64,000 bases of DNA from Verrucomicrobiia bacterium. Its GTDB lineage: Bacteria > Verrucomicrobiota > Verrucomicrobiia > Opitutales > Cerasicoccaceae. Position 1 is the first letter of the stretch. The number at the start of each line of letters is the position of its first letter. The stretch spans positions 186,001-250,000 of the forward strand of contig JAUIHT010000007.1 of assembly GCA_030432235.1 (NCBI GenBank), given 5' to 3'. Position numbers and translations under genes: made by a program. A model generated the notes under the pieces. That model was not told the DNA's origin. It was given only the letters and a program-made list of their open reading frames with translations, and did not search any database. Of this stretch, positions 28,098-36,670 are shown one piece after another.

Positions 28098-29429
28098 ATG
28101 ACTCGTATCTACTTTCTTCTCCTTGGCGCATTCGCCACCCTTAATTTATCTGCCCTGACACCCCTGCAATGGGTCGAAATCCCCGCTGTTGAAGTGGCGG
28201 CGGACAGTTCTACCAGTGTCGACCTCGACGAGTCCCTGGAGTTTTACGATCCGGACGCTCCCCGGGTACTGGTCGAGACCACCCAGGGCAATATCCGGCT
28301 GCAGCTCCGCCCCGACCTGGCCCCCAACACCGTGGCGAACTTCCTCAACTACGTGGAGGACGGCGACTATACCGACGGCATCGTTCACCGTAGCGTACCC
28401 AACTTCGTCATCCAGACCGGCGGATTCTTCATTCAGCAGGATGAGAATAGCACGACGGTCGAGTCTGTTCCGGCGGACGCCCCGGTGGTCAATGAATTCA
28501 ACGTTTCCAACACGCGTGGCACCATTGCCATGGCCAAGACTCCGAACAAACCGGACAGCGCCACCAACCAATGGTTCATCAATCTCAAGGACAACGGCCC
28601 CACCCTGGATGGCCAAAACGGCGGGTTCACCGTCTTCGGCGAAGTCAACGAAGACGACATGGACGTGGCCGATGCCATCGCTGCCCTGCCCCGGTATAAC
28701 CTGAGCAGTCTGGGCACCTCCTTCAACGAAGTGCCGCTGGCCGACTACACCGATGGCGAGGTGCTGGTCTCCAACCTCGTCCTCACGCCCTCGGTCCGCA
28801 TCCTCGCGGATGACGCCGCAGACTTCCCGGTGGCCAACCTGCCCGCCCTGACCGTGGTGGAAACTTCCAACAGCGCTATCCTGGGCGCCAGCATCGACGG
28901 TCGCTCACTCGTCCTGACTCCCACCGGAAGCGGCACCGGTGACGTCACCGTGACCGTGCGCGCCGCCGGCGACGACGTCACAGTCGAAACCAGCTTTGTC
29001 GTCACTGTCACCGAAGCAGGAACGGAACCCGAGCCAGAACCAGAACCGGAACCGGAACCCGAGCCGGAGCCGGAACCTGAGCCCGAACCTGAGCCGGAGC
29101 CGGAAAGCGTCCTCACCGACGTCTTTTCGGGCGCCACGGAAAGCGGCGGGGGCTGGTGGTACACCGTCTGGTACGGGTTCGTCAACGGTGGCAACTGGCC
29201 CTGGATATTCAGCCTGGAGCACGGCTGGCAGTATGTCGAAGCCTCCGATGCCAACAGCATGTGGCTGTGGGATTCCTCTCCGGATCTCGGCTGGTTGTGG
29301 ACGGCAGAAGGCGTTTTCCCCTTCATGTACCATTCCGGCAGTGGCGAATTCATCATCTACGCATCTGAGCATCAGGAATTCGGATGGTATTATTTCCCCG
29401 GAGCCAATGCCTGGGAACAAATCAACTAA
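28098..29429 (+). CDS. Exported cyclophilin-type PPIase with Trp-rich C-terminal domain
   Basis: This 443-aa protein starts with a signal peptide (MTRIYFLLLGAFATLNLSA). A cyclophilin domain spans about residues 54-225. The active-site Arg, Phe and Gln are kept in HRSVPNFVIQTGGF, and the LDGQNGGFTVFGEV segment is present, so cis-trans prolyl isomerase activity is plausible. A beta-rich segment follows, then an (Glu-Pro)n linker at about residues 310-336, then a Trp-rich domain of about 100 residues (DLGWLWTAEG, FGWYYFPG). The linker probably projects the enzyme from the surface or spans the wall. A longer open frame starts upstream at 27906, but the ATG at 28098 gives the signal peptide. It may fold exported proteins in the periplasm or at the surface. 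Confidence 0.85.
   Translation: MTRIYFLLLGAFATLNLSALTPLQWVEIPAVEVAADSSTSVDLDESLEFYDPDAPRVLVETTQGNIRLQLRPDLAPNTVANFLNYVEDGDYTDGIVHRSVPNFVIQTGGFFIQQDENSTTVESVPADAPVVNEFNVSNTRGTIAMAKTPNKPDSATNQWFINLKDNGPTLDGQNGGFTVFGEVNEDDMDVADAIAALPRYNLSSLGTSFNEVPLADYTDGEVLVSNLVLTPSVRILADDAADFPVANLPALTVVETSNSAILGASIDGRSLVLTPTGSGTGDVTVTVRAAGDDVTVETSFVVTVTEAGTEPEPEPEPEPEPEPEPEPEPEPEPEPESVLTDVFSGATESGGGWWYTVWYGFVNGGNWPWIFSLEHGWQYVEASDANSMWLWDSSPDLGWLWTAEGVFPFMYHSGSGEFIIYASEHQEFGWYYFPGANAWEQIN
29024..29105 (+). repeat. Glu-Pro codon repeat in cyclophilin linker
   Basis: About 13 tandem GAR-CCN codon pairs encode an extended Glu-Pro linker between the enzyme part and the Trp-rich domain. Such tracts expand and contract by slippage, so linker length may vary among strains. 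Confidence 0.85.
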
Positions 29430-29460
29430 AGTATTCAAGAACCGCTACGATTGATAGTGA

Positions 29461-30579
29461 GTGAGTCAACCTGAACCCAACGACAGTCAGAACCGCGAAT
29501 CGGTCCTGATGCTAGGCGAGCTTGCCCGCGGCATCTCCCATGACCTGAAGAATTTCCTCACGGCCATTCAGGGCAATGCGGAGATGGCTTTGCGTTCCTC
29601 CGAGGACAAGGCGGCTCAGGAGCGAGCCATGGGTATGATCATCCGCGCCAGCATGTCGGCCCGGGACTTATGCAATCAGGTGCTGGCTTACTCGCAGGAA
29701 AAAAGCCTGCCCCGGACGGTGTTCGACCTGCGCGAAGTGCTCGAAGAGGCCAAGATGCTGACGGAGCCGGCCCTACCCGAGAACACCCAATTCCTCATTG
29801 AGCCGGGCGAGGAAACCCTCGCCGTCGAGGCCAACCACAGCCAGATCCTGCAAATCATCCTTAACCTGGTGGCCAACGCCATCCATGCCATCGGTGAATC
29901 CGGCGGGACCATTCATGTGCGCCTGAGTAAAAACGGCCAGACCTGCGGAATCGAAGTCGAGGACAACGGTCCCGGCATTGCCGAAGAGCATCACGAGCAT
30001 CTGTTCCAACCGGGCTACACGACCAAGGTATTTGGCCTGGCCACCGGTCTAGGCCTGGCTCTGGTCAAGCGCATCGTCGAGGAACACGAAGGCAGCATCA
30101 AGCTGACCTCGCAGAACGGCCATGGCGCACATTTCATAGTAGCCCTGCCCCTGAGCGACAAGGAAGCCGAGAGCCTCAAAATCGAACAGATAGCACCAAC
30201 CAAACCCAAGAAGAAGCATAATATCCTGCTGGTCGACGACGAGGAGTTCATGCGCAGCCTGGGCATCGACATCCTTCAGAGTCTGGGCTATCGCGTATCC
30301 GTACGCGAAAGCGGTAAAACCGCCCTGGAGCTCGTCAAAGAGAACCCCGACTATTTCGACGTCATTCTGAGCGACTCACGCATGCCGGAAATGACCGGCG
30401 AGCAACTGGCCGCAGCCGTGCAGGAATTCCGTCCCGGCATTCCCTTTGTCCTCGTCACCGCCTTCGCCACTTCGGAATCGGGCGACTCCCTCAAGACGCA
30501 GAACATCACCGGCGTGGTGGCCAAGCCCTTCCTGATCGACGATCTGCGCAAAGCCCTCGACGAAGCGCTGGGGCTTTAA
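29461..30579 (+). CDS. Soluble hybrid histidine kinase with C-terminal receiver domain
   Basis: This 372-aa protein starts at GTG 32 bp after the cyclophilin. It has no membrane helix or input domain: the H-box GISHDLKNFL (His27) is almost at the N-terminus, followed by an ATPase domain (NLVANAIHAIGESGG, DNGPGIAEEH, GLATGLGLALVK) to about residue 240. A receiver follows with LVDDEEF, phospho-acceptor Asp in LSDSRMPE (near 306), the LVTAF switch and VVAKPF Lys. Signal input must come through a partner protein or another kinase. No output regulator is adjacent. It belongs to the NtrB-like class of kinase cores by its H-box, which is inferred. Confidence 0.88.
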   Translation: MSQPEPNDSQNRESVLMLGELARGISHDLKNFLTAIQGNAEMALRSSEDKAAQERAMGMIIRASMSARDLCNQVLAYSQEKSLPRTVFDLREVLEEAKMLTEPALPENTQFLIEPGEETLAVEANHSQILQIILNLVANAIHAIGESGGTIHVRLSKNGQTCGIEVEDNGPGIAEEHHEHLFQPGYTTKVFGLATGLGLALVKRIVEEHEGSIKLTSQNGHGAHFIVALPLSDKEAESLKIEQIAPTKPKKKHNILLVDDEEFMRSLGIDILQSLGYRVSVRESGKTALELVKENPDYFDVILSDSRMPEMTGEQLAAAVQEFRPGIPFVLVTAFATSESGDSLKTQNITGVVAKPFLIDDLRKALDEALGL

Positions 30580-30663
30580 AATGACGAATGATGAATTCCC
30601 GAATGAGGAATGACTGGTAACTTATGGTCAGGGCTAAGCGATGCCTTCAATTAATTCGTCATT
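30580..30663. repeat. Inverted repeat with AATGACGAAT motif between converging genes
   Basis: AATGACGAAT (30580-30589) is the exact inverse complement of ATTCGTCATT (30654-30663). Related words (GAATGAGGAATGACT at 30601-30615) lie inside. On the minus strand the distal arm runs into TTTT, so it may also end the exbD transcript, although the loop of 64 bases is large for a terminator. Confidence 0.5.
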
Positions 30664-30676
30664 CGACATTCCCCGG

Positions 30677-31114
30677 TTATTCGCCGGCGAACATGACGAA
30701 CTTGATGTCCGCCGAAGCACAGGCGTTGAGCACGTCGATGGAACGCTGGTGAAGCGAATCGGCGTCGGCAATAATGGTGACGGAGGTTTTGAAACCGCCG
30801 CGATCATTCGCCGCCTTCAGGCGCTGCAAGGTACGAGTGAGGTCGGGCATCATGCGGCTGTCCATGCCGTCCATGCGGGCACCGTTCAGACGCACTTCAC
30901 CGCTGGCCAGAATTTCCACCACCTGTTCCTGAGGCAGGTCGGCATTGGGGGGCGGCGGCACATTGGCGGGCAGCTTGATGCCCATATCCGCCTCTTCCTT
31001 AATCAAGGCCGTGGTGACCATGAAATAAATGAGCAGCAGAAAGACGATGTCGATCATGGGAGTCAGATCGTACTCGTCGTCTTCGGCAAGGGCTGCGGGT
31101 AGTCGGGACTTCAT
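30677..31114 (-). CDS. ExbD/TolR family protein (second copy)
   Basis: This 145-aa protein has a short cytoplasmic N-terminus, a single helix beginning DLTPMIDIVFLLLIYFMV with the conserved proton-channel Asp, and a periplasmic domain. It pairs with an ExbB/TolQ channel to couple proton flow to work in the envelope. Its start shares one base with the stop of the first ExbD gene, so the two are coupled and probably form a heteromeric ExbD ring. It is the last gene of the TPR-TPR-ExbB-ExbD-ExbD operon. Confidence 0.9.
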   Translation of the reverse strand: MKSRLPAALAEDDEYDLTPMIDIVFLLLIYFMVTTALIKEEADMGIKLPANVPPPPNADLPQEQVVEILASGEVRLNGARMDGMDSRMMPDLTRTLQRLKAANDRGGFKTSVTIIADADSLHQRSIDVLNACASADIKFVMFAGE

Positions 31115-31518
31115 TACTGCTGGAAAGTTGCAAAGATGATGTCAAAGACACCGTTTTCGGCGCAGGCCTGCATGACCTCCTGCACGTTCTTGTGAGGCAC
31201 GCGGGAGTCAGCCCGCAAGTAGACGCGGAAGCCCGGAATGGTGTCGTTATCATGCCGGATACGCTGGCCCAGCTCCTCAAGGGTAAGGGGACCAGCCAGG
31301 CCGACGAAGACATCGCCGTTTTCCTGCAGGGAAACCTGCATGCGGCCCTTGGTCTCCTCCGGCACCTTCGATTTGTCCGCTTCGGGAATCTCCACCTCGA
31401 TCTTCTCGGTGATTTCCGCGGCCACGACCATGAAGAAGATGATGAGGAGGAAGACCACGTCGATCATCGGCGTGAGGTCGAACTTCTCGTCCTTCAGCTC
31501 TGGAGATTTAGTCTTCAT
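31114..31518 (-). CDS. ExbD/TolR family protein (first copy)
   Basis: This 134-aa protein has KFDLTPMIDVVFLLIIFFMV with the channel Asp in the single membrane helix and a compact periplasmic domain ending VFDIIFATFQQ. Its role is proton-driven force transfer with ExbB. The gene lies 32 bp after exbB and overlaps the second ExbD by one base. Neighbouring genes include no tonB, tolB or pal, so the partner that receives the energy is not obvious from the operon. Confidence 0.9.
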   Translation of the reverse strand: MKTKSPELKDEKFDLTPMIDVVFLLIIFFMVVAAEITEKIEVEIPEADKSKVPEETKGRMQVSLQENGDVFVGLAGPLTLEELGQRIRHDNDTIPGFRVYLRADSRVPHKNVQEVMQACAENGVFDIIFATFQQ

Positions 31519-31550
31519 CTATCCTGTCCGTAAGGGGTGGACAAATGAGC

Positions 31551-32324
31551 TCAACCTTCGGCGTGACGGCGGATGCCACGGATCATCTCGTAGTAGAGGT
31601 CACCGGTCAGCTTCGACACGCGGGAGACAATCTTGCCGTAGCGATTCTTGAAGAAGAAGTAGAAGAACATCGCCGGGATGGCGACGATAAGACCGCTCGC
31701 CGTGGTGATGAGGGCCTCAGAAATGTTGTCGGCCAAAACCTGCGGCTGCCCCATACCCTGGGCGGCGATGGCGCGGAAGGCCTTGATCATACCGGAGACG
31801 GTACCGAGCAGACCGACCATCGGTGACAGCGTCGCCACGATGGACAGATAGTTGATCATGGCAAAGGGCGCTGCGAGCTCCTCCGTGGAGGATTCCTCCA
31901 TGGCTTCCTTGACCGCTTCGGGGTCGAGGTGCTCGTCGTCGACGCGCTCCAGGCCGGAATACAGGATGTTGGTCACGGCGGAGGGATTGTCGTCGCAGAG
32001 CTGCTTGGCCTGGTCGAGCTGCAGGTTGTTCATGAGCGGGTGAAGCTGCTCGGCCAGGTCGGGCCGGAGGAAGGCCTTGGGCCGAATCATCATGAAGTTG
32101 TAAATGATGAGGCCGACACCGCAAATGGAGAGGAAGAGCAGCGGATACATAGCCCAGCCACCGGCGTTGAAAAGCCCCATCAGGCTGATGGAGTCAGGCG
32201 CTGCGGGCGCGGCTTCGGCAGCTTCAGCGGCCTCCTCTTGCGCGAAAGCGGCAATTTGGAAGAAAACCAGGCTGGCGAGAGCAAGGTTGAAGGGGTTGTG
32301 GAGTTTACGCATCTTAGGCATCAC
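31551..32324 (-). CDS. MotA/TolQ/ExbB family proton channel protein
   Basis: This 257-aa protein has an N-terminal signal-like segment (IAAFAQEE), an Ala/Glu-rich stretch and three membrane helices: LFNAGGWAMYPLLFLSICGVG, LSIVATLSPMVGLLGTVSGM and ASGLIVAIPAMFFYFFF. The second and third are the signature of the ExbB/TolQ channel. An extended periplasmic N-terminus is common in such proteins outside the Enterobacteria. It forms the stator-like channel with the two ExbD proteins encoded downstream. Confidence 0.92.
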   Translation of the reverse strand: MMPKMRKLHNPFNLALASLVFFQIAAFAQEEAAEAAEAAPAAPDSISLMGLFNAGGWAMYPLLFLSICGVGLIIYNFMMIRPKAFLRPDLAEQLHPLMNNLQLDQAKQLCDDNPSAVTNILYSGLERVDDEHLDPEAVKEAMEESSTEELAAPFAMINYLSIVATLSPMVGLLGTVSGMIKAFRAIAAQGMGQPQVLADNISEALITTASGLIVAIPAMFFYFFFKNRYGKIVSRVSKLTGDLYYEMIRGIRRHAEG

Positions 32325-32363
32325 TATGGTCGTGGTTTAATCGTGGACAATTGAAAAAATGGA

Positions 32364-33482
32364 TTAGGAGGCTTCTTCCCCGGCGGGTTCAGGCTTGGGC
32401 TGAGGCGGAGGAAGGGCCGCACGGCGTTCTTCGGACTTCTTGCCCCATTCCGTCTTCGGATAGAAAAGCACCACTTCGTTGTAGACTTCGCGCGCGGCGT
32501 CGGGGTTGCCAAGCTGCTCGTAGCAGAAGCCCGAAGTGTAAACGATTTCCGGTGCCCAGTCGGTCCCGACATCGGTGTAGACGACACCCCGGCTGACTTC
32601 GGCCATGGCTTTATCGGTCTGGCCCATGGTCAGCTGGATGCGGCCGAGGATGAGCTGGCGCAAGGAGAAGTCGGGGTCCGATGTCTTCTTTTCGCCGGCC
32701 TGCTCGAGGAAGAGCTTGGCCGTTTCGAGACGGTCGAGAAGTACGTTGCAGTAGGCAATCCAGAGTGTGGCGGTCTTGGCCTCCGGGGCGCCTTTGACAT
32801 CCTGCGCGCGCTGGTAAAGGAACAGGGCTTCCTCGATGTTGCCTTCCTTGCGCAGTTTGTTGGCAAAGCGGATAATGCGCGGAAGGATGCTGTTGGCGCC
32901 GGTCAGCGGCAACTTGTTGAGGATGGCCAAGGCGTCAGAGTTCTTGCCCTGCTCGACCAGCTTCTCCACCAGGTTAATGGCGTGCTCGTTAAACTCCGGT
33001 GAGACCTTGCCCAACGGTACACGACGGAAAAAGGCGGCGGCCTCATCCTCGCTACCGGGATTTTCCACCAGCGCGAAAGCGAAGCGCTCTACGTAAGGGT
33101 GGATGTTGAACTTGTTCGCGGGAATGGTCAGGTAGCCCACCATCGGGTAAACATAGGGGCGCATGACCTCGATGGCACGCTCGTAGGAACCATCGTCGAT
33201 ATCGATCACCGCGTCCGTCAGGGACTCATTGGGCGGAAAGTAAAGCAGGAGGTCATCCGTATCGAGAGGCACACCTATCTCGCGGCGGTCATTGGGCTGA
33301 TAGCGGAAAATCAGGTCGCCCTCCTGCTCACCGACGAGGAAGAGCTTGGCCTCACCACCACCGGTACGGTTGATGACCGGTATCGGCGTACTTGCGTATT
33401 GGGCAAAGTAATCAGGTGCGTCCGTGGCGCGGAGCGTCACGACGAGAAGGGGAAGGAGGAGACTGTATCGAAGTAACTTCAC
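32364..33482 (-). CDS. Exported tetratricopeptide-repeat protein (372 aa)
   Basis: A signal peptide is present (MKLLRYSLLLPLLVVTLRATDA). Helical repeats with TPR-like spacing fill residues of about 120-360 (ALAILNKLPL, EEALFLYQRAQD, PDAAREVYNEVVLFYPKTEWG). The C-terminus is Pro/Glu-rich. The GTG start overlaps the stop of the large TPR gene by four bases (GTGA), indicating translational coupling. It is probably a periplasmic or lipid-associated scaffold for the ExbBD complex encoded next; this is inferred from operon position. Confidence 0.8.
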   Translation of the reverse strand: MKLLRYSLLLPLLVVTLRATDAPDYFAQYASTPIPVINRTGGGEAKLFLVGEQEGDLIFRYQPNDRREIGVPLDTDDLLLYFPPNESLTDAVIDIDDGSYERAIEVMRPYVYPMVGYLTIPANKFNIHPYVERFAFALVENPGSEDEAAAFFRRVPLGKVSPEFNEHAINLVEKLVEQGKNSDALAILNKLPLTGANSILPRIIRFANKLRKEGNIEEALFLYQRAQDVKGAPEAKTATLWIAYCNVLLDRLETAKLFLEQAGEKKTSDPDFSLRQLILGRIQLTMGQTDKAMAEVSRGVVYTDVGTDWAPEIVYTSGFCYEQLGNPDAAREVYNEVVLFYPKTEWGKKSEERRAALPPPQPKPEPAGEEAS

Positions 33483-36400
33483 AGGGAGGCTCGGGCGTTT
33501 TTAATTTCTTCAAAGTATTCGGTGCCCTCGTATTCGGGCTGGGACAGGAACTCGTCGTAGGTCCGGATAGCGTCCTGGGGCTTACCCATCCGCTCAAGGG
33601 TGTGACCGCTCTGCAGGTAGGCTGCGCCGGCCCACTCGGGGAAGCCGCCGTAACCGATGTAGGTGCGCTCAAAGAAGGTCTGCGCCAGCTCGAGCTGGTT
33701 GGCATCCATGTAGGACAGGCCGATCTTGTACAAGGCTTCCGCGTGCGGCTCGCCGCGCCAGTCTCGGTTGTCCAGTACCTTCTGGTAAGTGTCGCGCGCA
33801 AGGTCGCCTTGATTGCTCTTCAGGTAGGCGTCCCCTTGCGAAAGAACGGCGCGAACAATCTCGGGCTCGGCCGGGAACTTATCCTGCACGCTTTGGTAGT
33901 AGCCGATGGCATCCGGATAGTTGCCCTGGGAAAGCTCCAGGTCGCCGAGGGCCAGAAGTGCGTCCATGACGGACTCCGAATCGGGATGCTCCTGGATGAC
34001 TCGCAGGTAGGCCAGACGGGCCAATTGCGGGTCGAACTCGCTGTTGCGCTTGCCCATCCAGATGAGGGTGATGGGACTGCCGTAGGAGAAATCTTCCTCG
34101 GTGAACACTTCGCCGGGGTTCAAATCCACATCCATATCGCTGAGAGCCTTCTGCAAACGCAACGACAGGGTACGTTCCTGGGCGTCTTTGGCCGCGTCGT
34201 AGCCGAGTCGGAACTGCTCCTCCGGCGTTTCGATGGGCATCTGTTCGCGCATGGACCGGTACTTCCGCATCAGGGGATCGATGGGGTCCACGCTCTCCGT
34301 CAGGCTGACGCGGAAGGCACGATCATAGAAGGGCCGCCGGACATCCTCGGTGACATTGGGATTCTCGTAGAGGTAGGTGAAGAGAACATCGCGGTCCTCC
34401 GCCATCGCCTTGCGGAACTCACCCTCGGTGCTGACTTTTTCCAGGAAAGCCAGGTTGGCATCGATGCTCTTCTTGTTGGCGTAATAGCGAGAGCCGTATT
34501 CGTCGACGATGAGGTCGAGGCCGTAGGCATTGGGGTTATTGCCGAAGCGCTCAATGGCGCGCCAGTATTCACGAAGCATGTCGCCGGGACGGCCCTGCAG
34601 CTCGCGTGCGCGGCCCAACTCGTAGATGGCGCCGGTCAGCTCACCCTTGTCGCGGTACTTGTTGATGTACTGCTCGAAGTTGGCCGCCATTTCGTCGTAG
34701 CGCTTGTTGACCTCCAGCAGTTCACCGGCACGGAAGTAAGCATTCTGGATGAAGTCCACGTTATCGGTGTACTTCTCGACGTTTGCGTAATGCTTGAGTG
34801 CCTTTTCGACGTTGGGCACGGAAGCCTCCAGATCGCCGAGGAAGTACTCGGCTTCTCCCCGCAGATTGGAATTCGGATAGCCCCTGATGAATTTCTCAAA
34901 GACCTCGCGAGCGTCCTCGGTCTCCTGCAAGCCGAACAGGCAAATGCCTTTGCGGTAGAGCGCATCCTCGTAGTACGCGCTACCCTTGTAGCTGTTGACG
35001 ATGATGTTGAAGAAATGAAGGGCCTTTTCGTAATTCTGCTCGAAGAAATAGCCCATGCCCGTCCAGTACTGGAGACCGTCCGTCATGGGGACGTTGGGAT
35101 ACTTCTCGGCGTATTCCTGGAACTGCCCAATCATCCCCTGAAAGTCCTCTTGCTTGATGTAAGTGGACCCCATGAGGAAGACCATCTGGGCACAGTACTT
35201 GTCGCTGGGATTCTTCTCGATAAAGTTTTTGGCCAACCCGTAGAAGTCCAGTACCCGGCCTTTATCCAGGTAGAACTGCGCGATCTTGAGAATGACGTCG
35301 CTGCGGTACTTCTCCCATTTGGGGTTATCCAGGTACTGTTCCCCGAGCTTGATGACCTCGTCGGTCAGGCCGATGTTGGTGGCGCCGGTGAAAGCGGCGT
35401 AGATAAAGTCCTCGATGTTGGCGTGGTTCGGATAATCCTTAATCAGCTCTTTGTAAGCCCAGAAAGATTCCCAGTCGCGACCGGTCAGCAGGTAGTTACG
35501 GGCGATGCGCACACGCAGCTCCGGGGTGTAGGACGTCATGGCCTCCAGGGCCTTGATCTGCTCCTTGGTGTTGAAAATCTCGGCATCCAGCTCCAGCCCG
35601 CGCTCGGATTCGCCGCCGGTGGTGGCTTTGAGGAGATTGAACTGACCTTCCAGATTGGCCAGACGCGCCTTTTGCCAGGTAAGAATCTGTTCGACGGTCA
35701 GTACCATGCGGTACATGAGCATGGCCTCGCCGTAGCGTTTTTCGTTGGCCAGCTTGTCACCCGCGGCGATGAGCGCCACGTTGAGCTGGAGACCGTAGCG
35801 GGCCGGGGATTCACCCACCAGATACGGGAACAACTCAATGACTTGATTGAATTTATTTTGATTGATGGCCGCCTCCATGAGGGCGGCTGCGGCCATGGCC
35901 TGATTGTCCTGCGTAGTGGACTCGGCCAGGAATTTCCGGAACCAGGGCTCTCCCGCGGCCCAGTCCTGCTTGATGTAATAGGCTTGGGATATCTTCTTGA
36001 GGGCTTCTTCGCGCTGCTCGGAGTTCAGGCGCAGCTCAAGAGGCGGGGTTAAAAGCGTCTTGTAAACGTTGGCGGCGTTTTCCCATTCCTGCAGGCCACG
36101 GTAGGCGTCGGCGAGGGCGAGATTGGTCATGACGGCAAAGTTGCCGTTGGGGAACTCTTTGTTGAGGCGCAGGAACCACTCGATGGCTCTGCTCAACTTG
36201 TCATTGGACGGCGAATTGCCGTACTCCACCAGATAGCCTACCCCCAGGTAGAAGTAGACACCCTCGAGCACCTTACGCTGCTCTTCCTTCTCCCCTTCGA
36301 AGCGCTTGACCAGCTCCTCCAAGTAAGGGCGCGCACCAATAAAGTCCTGGGCATCCACACGCTCAGCGGCAATGCGCTGCAATTCGGACAAAGTCAGGGT

Positions 36401-36490
36401 AGCGGCGGATTGGCCAAAAAGGGCAGACTGGAAGCAAAAAAGTGCGGAAAAAACCAGTATGAAAGAATATGTAGGTAAAAGTCGTCTCAC
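33479..36490 (-). CDS. Large exported TPR-repeat protein (about 1000 aa)
   Basis: The chosen GTG (36490) gives a clean signal peptide (VRRLLPTYSFILVFSALFCF, then QSALFGQ). An upstream GTG at 36553 would add 21 residues. Nearly the whole protein is tetratricopeptide repeats, with many copies of patterns such as FEKFIRGYPNSNLRGEAEYF and LSQGNYPDAIGYYQSVQDKF, similar to those of YbgF/CpoB and BamD-like proteins. It is the first gene of the ExbBD operon and probably a periplasmic scaffold. Long TPR proteins placed before exbB occur in Verrucomicrobiota and Planctomycetes as I recall; the exact role is not known to me. Confidence 0.85.
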   Translation of the reverse strand: MRRLLPTYSFILVFSALFCFQSALFGQSAATLTLSELQRIAAERVDAQDFIGARPYLEELVKRFEGEKEEQRKVLEGVYFYLGVGYLVEYGNSPSNDKLSRAIEWFLRLNKEFPNGNFAVMTNLALADAYRGLQEWENAANVYKTLLTPPLELRLNSEQREEALKKISQAYYIKQDWAAGEPWFRKFLAESTTQDNQAMAAAALMEAAINQNKFNQVIELFPYLVGESPARYGLQLNVALIAAGDKLANEKRYGEAMLMYRMVLTVEQILTWQKARLANLEGQFNLLKATTGGESERGLELDAEIFNTKEQIKALEAMTSYTPELRVRIARNYLLTGRDWESFWAYKELIKDYPNHANIEDFIYAAFTGATNIGLTDEVIKLGEQYLDNPKWEKYRSDVILKIAQFYLDKGRVLDFYGLAKNFIEKNPSDKYCAQMVFLMGSTYIKQEDFQGMIGQFQEYAEKYPNVPMTDGLQYWTGMGYFFEQNYEKALHFFNIIVNSYKGSAYYEDALYRKGICLFGLQETEDAREVFEKFIRGYPNSNLRGEAEYFLGDLEASVPNVEKALKHYANVEKYTDNVDFIQNAYFRAGELLEVNKRYDEMAANFEQYINKYRDKGELTGAIYELGRARELQGRPGDMLREYWRAIERFGNNPNAYGLDLIVDEYGSRYYANKKSIDANLAFLEKVSTEGEFRKAMAEDRDVLFTYLYENPNVTEDVRRPFYDRAFRVSLTESVDPIDPLMRKYRSMREQMPIETPEEQFRLGYDAAKDAQERTLSLRLQKALSDMDVDLNPGEVFTEEDFSYGSPITLIWMGKRNSEFDPQLARLAYLRVIQEHPDSESVMDALLALGDLELSQGNYPDAIGYYQSVQDKFPAEPEIVRAVLSQGDAYLKSNQGDLARDTYQKVLDNRDWRGEPHAEALYKIGLSYMDANQLELAQTFFERTYIGYGGFPEWAGAAYLQSGHTLERMGKPQDAIRTYDEFLSQPEYEGTEYFEEIKNARASL

Positions 36491-36670
36491 GTTGGGGGGT
36501 GAAATCGGGATAATCGGTCTGAAAGCAAAATTTCTGTTAAACCTGTCAACCACAGTCGAGACAAGTCTTTTCTAAGTCAGCAAATAACACAATAGAACAG
36601 CTTTTGTATATCACGATGATAGGTAAACCGCACGTTCACTTTACAGTTTACCAGATTTATCGCCGTTATT

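Noticed and set aside
33392-36052. 886-codon plus-strand open frame
   Set aside because: It is antisense to the TPR genes, shows no domain or signal peptide, and arises from GC-rich codon structure of the minus-strand repeats.
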